A DNA stretch of 26,349 bases. Origin: a virus. The translations under genes and the position numbers were made by a program. Shown piece after piece: positions 14,881 to 21,898 of this stretch. Positions within the stretch are counted from its first letter, which is position 1; the number at the start of each line of letters is the position of its first letter. A model generated the notes under the pieces. That model did no database searches. It was given only the letters and a program-made list of their open reading frames with translations, and was not told the DNA's origin. The DNA is taken from the IMG/VR virus record IMGVR_UViG_3300013285_000514, positions 1 through 26,349 of that record, one strand, 5' to 3'.

Positions 14881-15724
14881 CTTCTAAATACCTTATCAAT
14901 GGACTTACTCCTACTGGCTGTCCGTTACGCAATGCCAAGTAAATGCTTTTAGTTGGTGTAAGATTAAAGTCTTTACACACTTTATAATAGCGTTCACCGT
15001 GCGTGTTCCACAAATAGTCGGGTTCTAGATTACGTATAAAATGTAATGCGATCATAGCAGGTGCGCGATTATTCATTTGAAAATCATTCATTATACTAAT
15101 AGCATCGGGTTTAAGATTATTAGTAAATCTTAAACCTATTCTATTCCAACCAAGACCCAAACCTTTGCTTAAACTAAATGATGCGCTTTCAATCGGCACA
15201 TAGATTAAATTAAGTCTGATGTTTCGACAGCAAGACATCCATGCCGCATCGATGTGTACTGTTACGTGTTTGTAAAAAGCTTCTTCCATTAAATCACTAA
15301 ATCCGCGAGTCGTATCTCCTGTGCTAGGAAACGGCTGTGCCAAAATTAAAGGAAGGTCGCCTTTTAAAGAACCGTGCTGTGAATACTCTATATCAGGATT
15401 CAATCTTTCGTGGTAACGATAGTCGCCTTTAAGTATTTGCACAGGACCTTTCATGTATTGTGTATCAATTGACTGTGTGCATCCTGTGATAATATCAACA
15501 CGTTTAAAAGATGCTAGACCTTCTATAGTATTGAGTTTGGATGATAGGAACCAATCAGTACATTCTTCTTTGAAGTTAGTATATACTTGGTCCGAAATAT
15601 CTGTATCAATTTTACCAGTTAATACTTCTTGTTGTAATGCTTCGATTTTTCGATCTGATAGAGGTTGCGGTCTATCAATTTCTAACCAGTGTGCTTCGTA
15701 GGTAGGTGCAACCTTTAGTCTCAT
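14867..15724 (-). CDS. PLP-dependent aminotransferase-like protein (fold type I, short)
   Basis: A 285-aa protein. HIDAAWMSCCRN (D159) resembles the Asp that contacts the pyridine nitrogen of PLP. SFSLSKGLGLGWNRIGLRF (K187, R195) is the Schiff-base lysine motif and phosphate-contacting region of class I/II aminotransferases. A DIITGCTQSID stretch near residue 77 may be the cofactor-phosphate loop. It is about 100 residues shorter than usual (around 390), so the N- and C-terminal small-domain parts are reduced, and activity may differ or depend on a partner. It is the first gene of the five-gene minus operon. The ATG lies 4 nt after GTTAAATA, a weak late-promoter match, with GAGAAGG further upstream. 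Its end overlaps the QueC-like gene by 14 nt. Confidence 0.72.
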   Translation of the reverse strand: MRLKVAPTYEAHWLEIDRPQPLSDRKIEALQQEVLTGKIDTDISDQVYTNFKEECTDWFLSSKLNTIEGLASFKRVDIITGCTQSIDTQYMKGPVQILKGDYRYHERLNPDIEYSQHGSLKGDLPLILAQPFPSTGDTTRGFSDLMEEAFYKHVTVHIDAAWMSCCRNIRLNLIYVPIESASFSLSKGLGLGWNRIGLRFTNNLKPDAISIMNDFQMNNRAPAMIALHFIRNLEPDYLWNTHGERYYKVCKDFNLTPTKSIYLALRNGQPVGVSPLIRYLEDANI

Positions 15725-15728
15725 AAAA

Positions 15729-15736
15729 TATTTAAC
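15729..15736 (-). promoter_or_regulatory. Weak late-promoter-like octamer
   Basis: GTTAAATA on the minus strand keeps the TAAATA core of the late promoter (6 of 8) and is followed by four T and the ATG at 15724. It faces away from the strong site at 15752-15759 inside a 39-bp intergenic region, mirroring the arrangement at 9641-9679. Confidence 0.35.
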
Positions 15737-15751
15737 CTTCTCTTGTTAGCA

Positions 15752-15759
15752 TATAAATA
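15752..15759 (+). promoter_or_regulatory. T4-type late promoter
   Basis: A perfect TATAAATA followed by TTTC and the ATG at 15764. A T4-type start point would fall on or next to the ATG. This site also shows that a longer upstream frame from 15743 cannot be the real start if the promoter is used. Confidence 0.7.
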
Positions 15760-15763
15760 TTTC

Positions 15764-16447
15764 ATGCTAACCAAAACTAACGTACATTTTAACATAGATC
15801 CAATCATAGAGCAAGTACTTTCTTTGTCGTGGGCTGAAAAAAGCATATTATTGAATGAAACGTCCGGCACACTACTCAATGGGCCTTACTGCATATTACC
15901 CGAATTTGTTAATACTCCGTTAGGAGATGTATTAACCAAATTAGGCAACGTTGGTGAGGCAAGATTACTTCGTCTAGAGCCCGGCGAAACTTACTCGGCA
16001 CATACAGACCCGGATGACAGATTGCATTTATCGATCATCAGCAATGAGTTTTGCTATTTGGCCAATTTGGAAAATAATACAATGCATGGACTTCCAGTAG
16101 ATGGATTTATTTGGGAATTAGATACGAGTATTAAACATAGTGCATTTAATCTTGGAAGTTATGTACGCATTAACTTAAATGTTAGAAAATTATTACCAGT
16201 ATTTGTTGAACCCGGGTATGCTGTTACTGCCGACACAGATAAATTTAATTGGAAACAAGAGCTGTATTTAGATGTTATGGGTTATGTTAATCGTAAGATT
16301 AAAGAAGGTGTAATTACTGGATTTACAAAAGTAGACGAACGCACTATAATGGTTACCACCGATGACCGTACAGTATTAAATTATCTAGTAAATATATCTA
16401 ATCTTAAAGGATATCATTTATCAGTTACACCAGTTGGGTTCGAGTAA
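15764..16447 (+). CDS. Aspartyl/asparaginyl beta-hydroxylase-like oxygenase
   Basis: A 227-aa protein. EPGETYSAHTDPDDRLHLSII contains H80-x-D82 and R86-x-H88, and the second half of the motif is H125 (IKHSAFN) with R135 (YVRINLNV). This order (HxD, RxH, distal H, distal R) matches the AspH-like branch of Fe(II)/2-oxoglutarate oxygenases, which hydroxylate Asp/Asn side chains. The C-terminal 80 residues form a separate alpha/beta segment (DVMGYVNRKIKEGVI, ERTIMVTTDDRTV) of unknown role. The ATG at 15764 is chosen because a perfect late promoter ends 4 nt before it. The end overlaps the convergent family B radical SAM gene by 23 bp. Substrate unknown; protein or peptide side chains are plausible by family. 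Confidence 0.8.
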   Translation: MLTKTNVHFNIDPIIEQVLSLSWAEKSILLNETSGTLLNGPYCILPEFVNTPLGDVLTKLGNVGEARLLRLEPGETYSAHTDPDDRLHLSIISNEFCYLANLENNTMHGLPVDGFIWELDTSIKHSAFNLGSYVRINLNVRKLLPVFVEPGYAVTADTDKFNWKQELYLDVMGYVNRKIKEGVITGFTKVDERTIMVTTDDRTVLNYLVNISNLKGYHLSVTPVGFE

Positions 16448-17513
16448 TAAACTGATCTGAAGGTTTTGAAATATTATCCTTGGCCATTACTCCACATGCT
16501 CTTGCACATGTAATCAGTCCTTTTTCTTCCCAGTACTTGTTCCATACTGTTTGATAAGGCAAGCTATCAACGATATCTTTAATTGAAACTACAGTTGCAT
16601 CGATAGCATCAATGCCGCCCAAGTCAGATAATAAATCGTTATATTGTTTTGCTATCTCATAGCGTATAGATGCTATGTTATTATTTGTTTCAAACGGAGT
16701 ATACGGTATCATGGCGATCCAGCAACAAGGAAATACTTTGCCAAATGCATCTATATAAATTTCTTTCAATTCAAGTGCTTGACATCTAATTTCACTAGCT
16801 TTGACGATTGCTTTATAATTTTCAATAACTTTCTTATCAATGAATTTTAGTTCTGTATAGTGTGACGGTTCGATATAATGTGTAGTTTTTCCTTGTTTGT
16901 TGTAAACTGGAAATTGTTTGTCTAACATAAAACGCGAACTATCTTTCATAGTAAAACTACTGAATCTCAATGTGCTAGCCAGTGCTTTTGCTTCTTCAAC
17001 TTGATGTTCATTGTGCTTAAATCTGATATAGGCCCATTCAGCATTGCCACCTGCATCTATAAATGCTTTGGCATTTTCGATTACTTTAGAAAATGTTGTT
17101 CCTATACGATATAATTCATGTGTACCTTCCAACCCATCTATAGCAAATATTACTAAATGCTCTTTTGGTAATGCTTGAACTAATCGAGCCCACCAGTCTG
17201 CATTACGAGCTCCCCCGTTAGTATGGATACGTATAGGAGTATTGGGTGACACTTTAGAAGAGTAGGCACACATTTCAAGTAGTTCGTTGTTAAGTATAGG
17301 ATCGCCAAAATTACCACAGAAGTAATAGCTATTAACTTGATTTAAAACTTCTTTAGTCATAATACGTTTGAATGTATCCAGTGACCATGAATTAATAGTC
17401 ATAAGCGGATTCGGCAAACCTCCGTGTATGTTGCGTGTACACATGGGACAACTGGCTTGACAGTTGTTGGTTATCTCCAAATGGATTGTTTGTAATTCCG
17501 AAAATTTAAACAC
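16425..17513 (-). CDS. Radical SAM/SPASM protein, family B
   Basis: A 362-aa protein with CQASCPMC (C18, C22, C25) just after FSELQTIHLEITNN, the variant CGNFGDP in place of GGEP, and HTNGGARNADWWARL. A SPASM-type C-terminus includes RCQALELKEIYIDAFGKVFPCCW and late cysteines (LITCARACG). It is a paralog of 6533-7612 along most of its length. The start is a GTG at 17513: upstream in-frame codons to 17591 would overlap the divergent oxygenase gene and are not conserved with the paralog. It lies head-to-head, 25 bp apart, with the oxygenase at 17539 and convergent with the AspH-like gene at 15764. Substrate unknown. Confidence 0.84.
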   Translation of the reverse strand: MFKFSELQTIHLEITNNCQASCPMCTRNIHGGLPNPLMTINSWSLDTFKRIMTKEVLNQVNSYYFCGNFGDPILNNELLEMCAYSSKVSPNTPIRIHTNGGARNADWWARLVQALPKEHLVIFAIDGLEGTHELYRIGTTFSKVIENAKAFIDAGGNAEWAYIRFKHNEHQVEEAKALASTLRFSSFTMKDSSRFMLDKQFPVYNKQGKTTHYIEPSHYTELKFIDKKVIENYKAIVKASEIRCQALELKEIYIDAFGKVFPCCWIAMIPYTPFETNNNIASIRYEIAKQYNDLLSDLGGIDAIDATVVSIKDIVDSLPYQTVWNKYWEEKGLITCARACGVMAKDNISKPSDQFITRTQLV

Positions 17514-17526
17514 TATTATAATCCGC

Positions 17527-17534
17527 CATAAATA
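17527..17534 (+). promoter_or_regulatory. T4-type late promoter (7 of 8)
   Basis: CATAAATA, one mismatch from TATAAATA, followed by TTGG and the ATG at 17539. The 4-nt spacing equals that at 15752-15759, so the transcript would again have almost no leader. Confidence 0.55.
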
Positions 17535-17538
17535 TTGG

Positions 17539-18312
17539 ATGCATCTAATTAACAATAAACCGTTTCTTAATTTAGACAAGTATTTAAACATAAATCACTT
17601 CCTATCATTGAAGAAAGACTTCTGCTTGCTATCTGCCCAAAATATCGATAAAGAAGTATCGTCTTGGGCTAGCGGAGGTATAGATGCTGACACTGCGGTT
17701 GAACGTTTTAAAAAACCAACAACGCTATATCAAGCATATCATAATACTAAACAGATTGATGATCCAGTAATGCAAGAACATATTAGTCTATTGGAAAATA
17801 AAGACAGTTACTATGAGCGCGGTGAAGGATTAGCACGTTATTTGCAACTGATGGCAAAAGGATATTGTGCGTTTAAACTATTACGATTAAAAACAGGTGC
17901 CCAGCCTAGTGCATGGCAAGACTTCGTTACTAATGATACTATCAAAGAATGGGTAGATACTTTACCATTCTCTGAAGTCACCAATGTAGATATGTTTTTT
18001 AAAGACAATCATGTTGTTCCGTATATACACAAAGATCATAATTTATTTCCAGTGGAAGAAGGCGATGACAGAGCTACTCCTGGGAAAGTGCAAGAGCTAA
18101 TTTACTTTAGATGGCATGTTGGAAAAGGATTCTGCGTATATGATATAGATGCTGATGGCAATATCATAGAAGAAATCCCATTGGATGGCCATGCTATTTT
18201 TTTTAATCATTACAACTGGCATGGAAAGCTAGGACATTCTATATCGGCATCTTTAGTGCTTAAAATTGAAGGTGTGTTTACTGACGAATTTAGAAAGTTG
18301 ATAAATGAATAA
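17539..18312 (+). CDS. Fe(II)/2-oxoglutarate oxygenase-like protein, paralog of 8340
   Basis: A 257-aa protein with H164-x-D166 (YIHKDH) and H228 (YNWHGKLGH) as iron ligands. The position that is Arg238 in the 8340 protein is K242 (LKIEGVF), so 2-oxoglutarate may be bound by Lys. Shared blocks with the 8340 protein are IN.(K/Q)P(F/Y)LNLD.Y at the start, the double-stranded beta-helix strands, and GVFT(D/E)EFR at the end. I chose the ATG at 17539 because conservation starts there and a late-promoter match ends 4 nt before it. It overlaps the SDR-like gene by 8 nt and so heads a three-gene plus operon. It is divergent from a family B radical SAM gene, as is its paralog. Substrate unknown. Confidence 0.8.
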   Translation: MHLINNKPFLNLDKYLNINHFLSLKKDFCLLSAQNIDKEVSSWASGGIDADTAVERFKKPTTLYQAYHNTKQIDDPVMQEHISLLENKDSYYERGEGLARYLQLMAKGYCAFKLLRLKTGAQPSAWQDFVTNDTIKEWVDTLPFSEVTNVDMFFKDNHVVPYIHKDHNLFPVEEGDDRATPGKVQELIYFRWHVGKGFCVYDIDADGNIIEEIPLDGHAIFFNHYNWHGKLGHSISASLVLKIEGVFTDEFRKLINE

Positions 18313-18847
18313 AATTTTAATAATCGGCGGTACGAATGGACTGGGTAAAAGTTTAGTCGAACAGTTTAATGCTATAGGTATTGGTCGTTCCAACGGTTAT
18401 AAATTGCCCGATACAACGGACAGCGTAATACAGTTGAGTATAGATTACAATGTTATTATTAACTGTTTGCCCGATGTAAATCAAAATACAATTATTAAAG
18501 CACTTTGGCAAAAGCATGTTGAGTTAAGTAAAGATACATATTTTATTAGCATCGGAAGTTTAAGTACTAAAGTTGAAAAATATATGACCACTAAAAAAGA
18601 ACTTGTAGACATAACAGACAAATTTTGGTTAGAAGAAACCAAATGCAAACACACGTTGATCGCTCCCGCCAATCTAGAAGGAGTAGAACTACCGTTCACT
18701 CCATTAAAGTATAATAGTGTTGCCAAAATTATTGATACCTTAATTACGTCATTTAATAATGATGATTATGTAATAGGTACTGTAGAAGTTGTTGGCAAAC
18801 ATGTAACTGATCCCAACTTTAAAAACACTTACGATATCGAGGATTAA
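18305..18847 (+). CDS. Short-chain dehydrogenase/reductase-like protein (short)
   Basis: A 180-aa protein starting with MNKILIIGGTNGLGKSL, a Rossmann nucleotide loop (GGTNGLG). Then come a short NVIINCLPD strand, YFISIGSLST holding the expected catalytic Ser, and YMTTK, which fits the YxxxK catalytic pair. APANLEGVELPF matches the post-catalytic segment. The family usually has about 250 residues; here the region between strands two and four is shortened, but the Ser-Tyr-Lys set is kept, so NAD(P)-dependent alcohol/ketone redox is plausible. It overlaps the oxygenase gene by 8 nt and abuts the next radical SAM gene (TAA followed directly by ATG), so the three are co-expressed. Substrate unknown. 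Confidence 0.78.
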   Translation: MNKILIIGGTNGLGKSLVEQFNAIGIGRSNGYKLPDTTDSVIQLSIDYNVIINCLPDVNQNTIIKALWQKHVELSKDTYFISIGSLSTKVEKYMTTKKELVDITDKFWLEETKCKHTLIAPANLEGVELPFTPLKYNSVAKIIDTLITSFNNDDYVIGTVEVVGKHVTDPNFKNTYDIED

Positions 18848-20452
18848 ATGTACAATGTAGTATTATTTTCCGACTTACCATTTGCACAGTTCTTCAGTAG
18901 GAATTTTGGAATGCATCGACTTGCTACAGAGCTACGTGGCCAAGGTTATACTGTACTATGTGTAAATTATATCTCCAGTATCAATTATGAAAACTATTGT
19001 AAACTAATAGATTTAGCCGTTGGGCCTGAAACATTAATGGTAGGGTTTTCAACTACATGGTTGCCTTACCTAGCATCGGGGAGTGAAAATAACGGAAGGG
19101 CTGTAATCGGTAGCAAACTGTTCTTTGCAGAATACGACAGCGAACAGCATCCGTGGTATTTTGAAAGTATGGGTTACAGATTTACCCAAGAAGGTCCTAA
19201 GTTATGGACTGATTATATTAGACAAAAGAACCATAAGACTAAAATTACAGTGGGTGGTTGTAAAGCCGCAAGTTACGTAACGTTTCCTGAAATTGATTAT
19301 GCATTTATCGGAGCAGGGGAAACAATGGCTGTTGATTTTGTTAATAGTTTAAGCGGTAAAGGCCCTAAACGTATTTTTAATAAAGTGATAGATTACGATA
19401 GAAATGCACAGAATCCGCAATGGGAATTTCGTGAATCGTTTACACAATATATCGAAGAAGACCTACTACGATCAACCGAGTTTATTAATATTGAGTTTAG
19501 TCGCGGATGTATGTTTCAGTGTGCCTTTTGCAGTTACCCATTGTTAGGACAAACTAGTGCTCGGGACATTATCAAGTATAAGGAAGTTATCCGTAAAGAA
19601 CTAATGGATAATTGGGAAAAGTGGGGAGTAACAAAATATCTAATTGTGGATCATACGTTTAACGATTCAACCTTAAAGCTAGAACTAGTTAAAGAAGTAA
19701 TAGACTCACTTCCATTCAAGCCTTCGTTCTGGGCTTATGCTAGAATAGATTTATTTGCTAGCCATCCAGAACAAGCACAACTACTATTAGATATAGGAGT
19801 AAAAGAAGTATTATTTGGATTTGAAAGCCTTAACCCAGAGACTGGCAAGGCAATTAAAAAAGCACACAGGGTAAACACACTCAAGGGATTAAAGATTGCC
19901 AAGAAAGTATGGAAGGATGAAATTTATCTTACTGCTAGTGCTATCTTAGGTTTACCTAAAGAAACTGTTAAATCGTTTGAAGAAACCATTGAATGGTTTG
20001 TCAAAGATGGCCACAATTACATAGATCATTTAGACTATAGTCCGCTAACACTTGTTAGTAGTTTGTTTGATACACGCTATGCTGAAACTAGTATTATCGA
20101 TCGTGATATGAAAAAGTTTGGGTACAGTTTAGGCAACAATTTAAACTGGATTAAAAATGACGGTACTGATATCACCAGCAGAGATCAAACTATTGAAATT
20201 ATTAAAAAGTGGTATGATACCTATAATAAAATTAATAAAGAAGATAAACAGTTGTTTTGGTTGTCGGGTTACGAAGCAGTAAGCTCTGCGCATTCGTATG
20301 AGAATTTAAAAGCAAGGCCTGGTAATGGGTATTTTGGTGCATTATCTAAAGAACATGGTAGCCCAGCTGACTTGTATCGCAAATACACTAGCACGTTGTA
20401 TTGGCCAGAATTATTTGCAATACTAAAACATAAATTAATCTCCGGGAATTAA
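18848..20452 (+). CDS. B12-binding-domain-type radical SAM protein, family D
   Basis: A 534-aa protein. The N-terminal 190 residues look like the cobalamin-binding-type fold seen before many radical SAM barrels: GMHRLATELRGQGYTVLCVN, MVGFSTTW, ITVGGCKA, and IDYAFIGAGE. No DxHxxG is present, so cobalamin, if bound, would be without the usual His ligand. The core motif CMFQCAFC (C221, C225, C228) is intact. KEVLFGFESLNPETGKAIKKAH and SAILGLPKETVKSFEET are typical of the MiaB/Elp3-like barrel. Members often methylate or rearrange unactivated carbons. A GAGG Shine-Dalgarno lies 6 nt before the ATG, inside the SDR-like gene. The end overlaps the convergent GNAT-like gene by 18 bp. Substrate unknown. 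Confidence 0.85.
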   Translation: MYNVVLFSDLPFAQFFSRNFGMHRLATELRGQGYTVLCVNYISSINYENYCKLIDLAVGPETLMVGFSTTWLPYLASGSENNGRAVIGSKLFFAEYDSEQHPWYFESMGYRFTQEGPKLWTDYIRQKNHKTKITVGGCKAASYVTFPEIDYAFIGAGETMAVDFVNSLSGKGPKRIFNKVIDYDRNAQNPQWEFRESFTQYIEEDLLRSTEFINIEFSRGCMFQCAFCSYPLLGQTSARDIIKYKEVIRKELMDNWEKWGVTKYLIVDHTFNDSTLKLELVKEVIDSLPFKPSFWAYARIDLFASHPEQAQLLLDIGVKEVLFGFESLNPETGKAIKKAHRVNTLKGLKIAKKVWKDEIYLTASAILGLPKETVKSFEETIEWFVKDGHNYIDHLDYSPLTLVSSLFDTRYAETSIIDRDMKKFGYSLGNNLNWIKNDGTDITSRDQTIEIIKKWYDTYNKINKEDKQLFWLSGYEAVSSAHSYENLKARPGNGYFGALSKEHGSPADLYRKYTSTLYWPELFAILKHKLISGN

Positions 20453-21049
20453 TTGTTCCCATTCTTCCTGTGTGATAGAAGGAAGTGTAAATGTATTTGG
20501 TTCTAGTTCTTTATAGATAAAATTTTGCCAACATTTTTGCACCATATGCGGACATGTTTGTACATAACCCGGAGCTTCAGTCCAGTAATTATTACTAGCG
20601 GCATTCATGGTCATTTTCCATAAATCCCACCAACGTTTAGTAGGTTTTTTATCTCTATTCTGCATAGTAATAAAATAACAAGAATAATTATTAACAGCCA
20701 TTAGTGGAAATATCATATGATGATGTAAGAACTCGTAACCGTTAATTAATTGAGCAATACTACGTCTGCGCATGTGGGGAAATACATAAGCACGATTGAG
20801 CATACGTCCAACATGTATAGGCCAACGTCCATCATTAAACAGTCCGCCCATGACAATTGGTATATGAGTTTCACTATCATATACAACTACGTAACCTTTA
20901 TGGTCTTCGATTACAAGATTCTCTTTAGTATAGTTGCTACGTAACCAGTTATCTTCTTCTAAGCATAACGTTCGTACTTGTTCAAACTCATCACATGTTC
21001 TGTAATAAATTTTATGATATGCTTTGTTAATATCTACGTATACTGACAA
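20435..21049 (-). CDS. GNAT-like putative acyltransferase (204 aa)
   Basis: A 204-aa protein starting at a TTG preceded by GAGGGG. Its centre, VVYDSETHIPIVMGGLFND then GRMLNRAYVFPHMRRRSIAQLINGYEFLHHH, follows the strand-4/acceptor-loop/helix order of GNAT acyltransferases, although the acetyl-CoA loop is R-R-R-S rather than a canonical QxxGxG/A. The final third is Trp-rich. A possible role is acylation of an amine made elsewhere in the island; this is inference from the fold only. It is a single-gene minus unit, convergent with the radical SAM gene (18-bp overlap) and divergent from the desaturase. The TTG start lowers certainty about the N-terminus. Confidence 0.6.
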   Translation of the reverse strand: MSVYVDINKAYHKIYYRTCDEFEQVRTLCLEEDNWLRSNYTKENLVIEDHKGYVVVYDSETHIPIVMGGLFNDGRWPIHVGRMLNRAYVFPHMRRRSIAQLINGYEFLHHHMIFPLMAVNNYSCYFITMQNRDKKPTKRWWDLWKMTMNAASNNYWTEAPGYVQTCPHMVQKCWQNFIYKELEPNTFTLPSITQEEWEQLIPGD

Positions 21050-21073
21050 ATTATTCCCCTCGTGGAGTTATTT

Positions 21074-21081
21074 AATAAATA
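21074..21081 (+). promoter_or_regulatory. Late-promoter-like site upstream of the desaturase
   Basis: AATAAATA, one mismatch from TATAAATA, 33 nt before the ATG at 21115. Here a normal leader would remain and contains GGAAAAG, a partial Shine-Dalgarno. This differs from the leaderless-looking island promoters. Confidence 0.45.
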
Positions 21082-21114
21082 TGATTATACTAGCACTTAA
21101 TCACGGAAAAGTAA

Positions 21115-21891
21115 ATGTCTACTAACCCTATTTCAAATTTTAATGCACGAATTCGCTGGCTACAAGCTATAAACCATTTAGCACTTTTAGGTGGAATAGT
21201 AGCAATAACTCTTGGGTTTATTTCTACATCTTATCTTTGGATCGGTCTTGCATCCTACTTGTGGTTTGTTTTGATCGGAACTACCATCGGCCTACATAGA
21301 TATTTTAGTCATCGATCATTTAAAACAAGTCGCATTTGGGAATATATCATGGCATGGAGTGGCACAATTTGTACAGTGGGTACAATTATTGGTTGGGCAG
21401 GACTACATCGGTATCATCATGCCAATACTGATACTGAATTAGATCCGCACGATCCTCGAAGAATTGGCATTTGGAATGCCTGGACGTATAACTGGAAACG
21501 CAGTAAATTTGGCAAAAAATTTATTCGTATAGAACTAAGTGATCCTATGATTGTGTTTATGCACAAACATTATTTTAAAATTATCTTTAGTTATATTGCG
21601 TTACTTGCAATCATTAATCCTTGGTTGATCATATGGGCTTATTGTTTGCCAGCTTGCGGATCATATCTTGCCATCAGTGCTGTTACTGTAATTGGACACA
21701 TGCACGGTTATGTAACTTATGATGTAAGTGATAACGCACGTAACAGTTGGATCACTAGTTTATTAAGTTTAGGGGAAGGCTGGCACAATAATCATCATGC
21801 CAGATCTTTTGATTATCGAAACGGTTATCAGTGGTGGGAATTAGACCCAGCGGCGTGGGTTATTGAACACGTAATTAGTAATGGGTCGTGA
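21115..21891 (+). CDS. Membrane fatty-acid (acyl-CoA/acyl-lipid) desaturase
   Basis: A 258-aa protein with the three histidine boxes of the delta-9-type membrane desaturases: HRYFSH (H61-H66), HRYHH (H98-H102) and GEGWHNNHH (H224-H228), plus GHMHG near 195. These bind the diiron centre that oxidises an acyl chain with O2. Hydrophobic segments near residues 20-60, 78-95 and 150-195 fit membrane helices. The chain is near the usual length. No electron-donor (cytochrome b5 or ferredoxin) domain is present, so a host or phage electron carrier would be needed. It starts the last plus unit, and its stop precedes the AspH-like ATG by 7 nt. Role: probably alters membrane or product acyl chains during infection (inference). 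Confidence 0.9.
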   Translation: MSTNPISNFNARIRWLQAINHLALLGGIVAITLGFISTSYLWIGLASYLWFVLIGTTIGLHRYFSHRSFKTSRIWEYIMAWSGTICTVGTIIGWAGLHRYHHANTDTELDPHDPRRIGIWNAWTYNWKRSKFGKKFIRIELSDPMIVFMHKHYFKIIFSYIALLAIINPWLIIWAYCLPACGSYLAISAVTVIGHMHGYVTYDVSDNARNSWITSLLSLGEGWHNNHHARSFDYRNGYQWWELDPAAWVIEHVISNGS

Positions 21892-21898
21892 TTATTTA

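Noticed and set aside
15743-15763. Upstream ATG for the AspH-like gene
   Set aside because: The seven extra codons cover the TATAAATA site itself, and the ATG at 15764 fits the promoter spacing seen elsewhere.
17464-17538. Longer N-terminus for the oxygenase at 17539
   Set aside because: It would overlap the start of the divergent radical SAM gene and is not conserved with the paralog at 8340, whose similarity begins at the chosen start.
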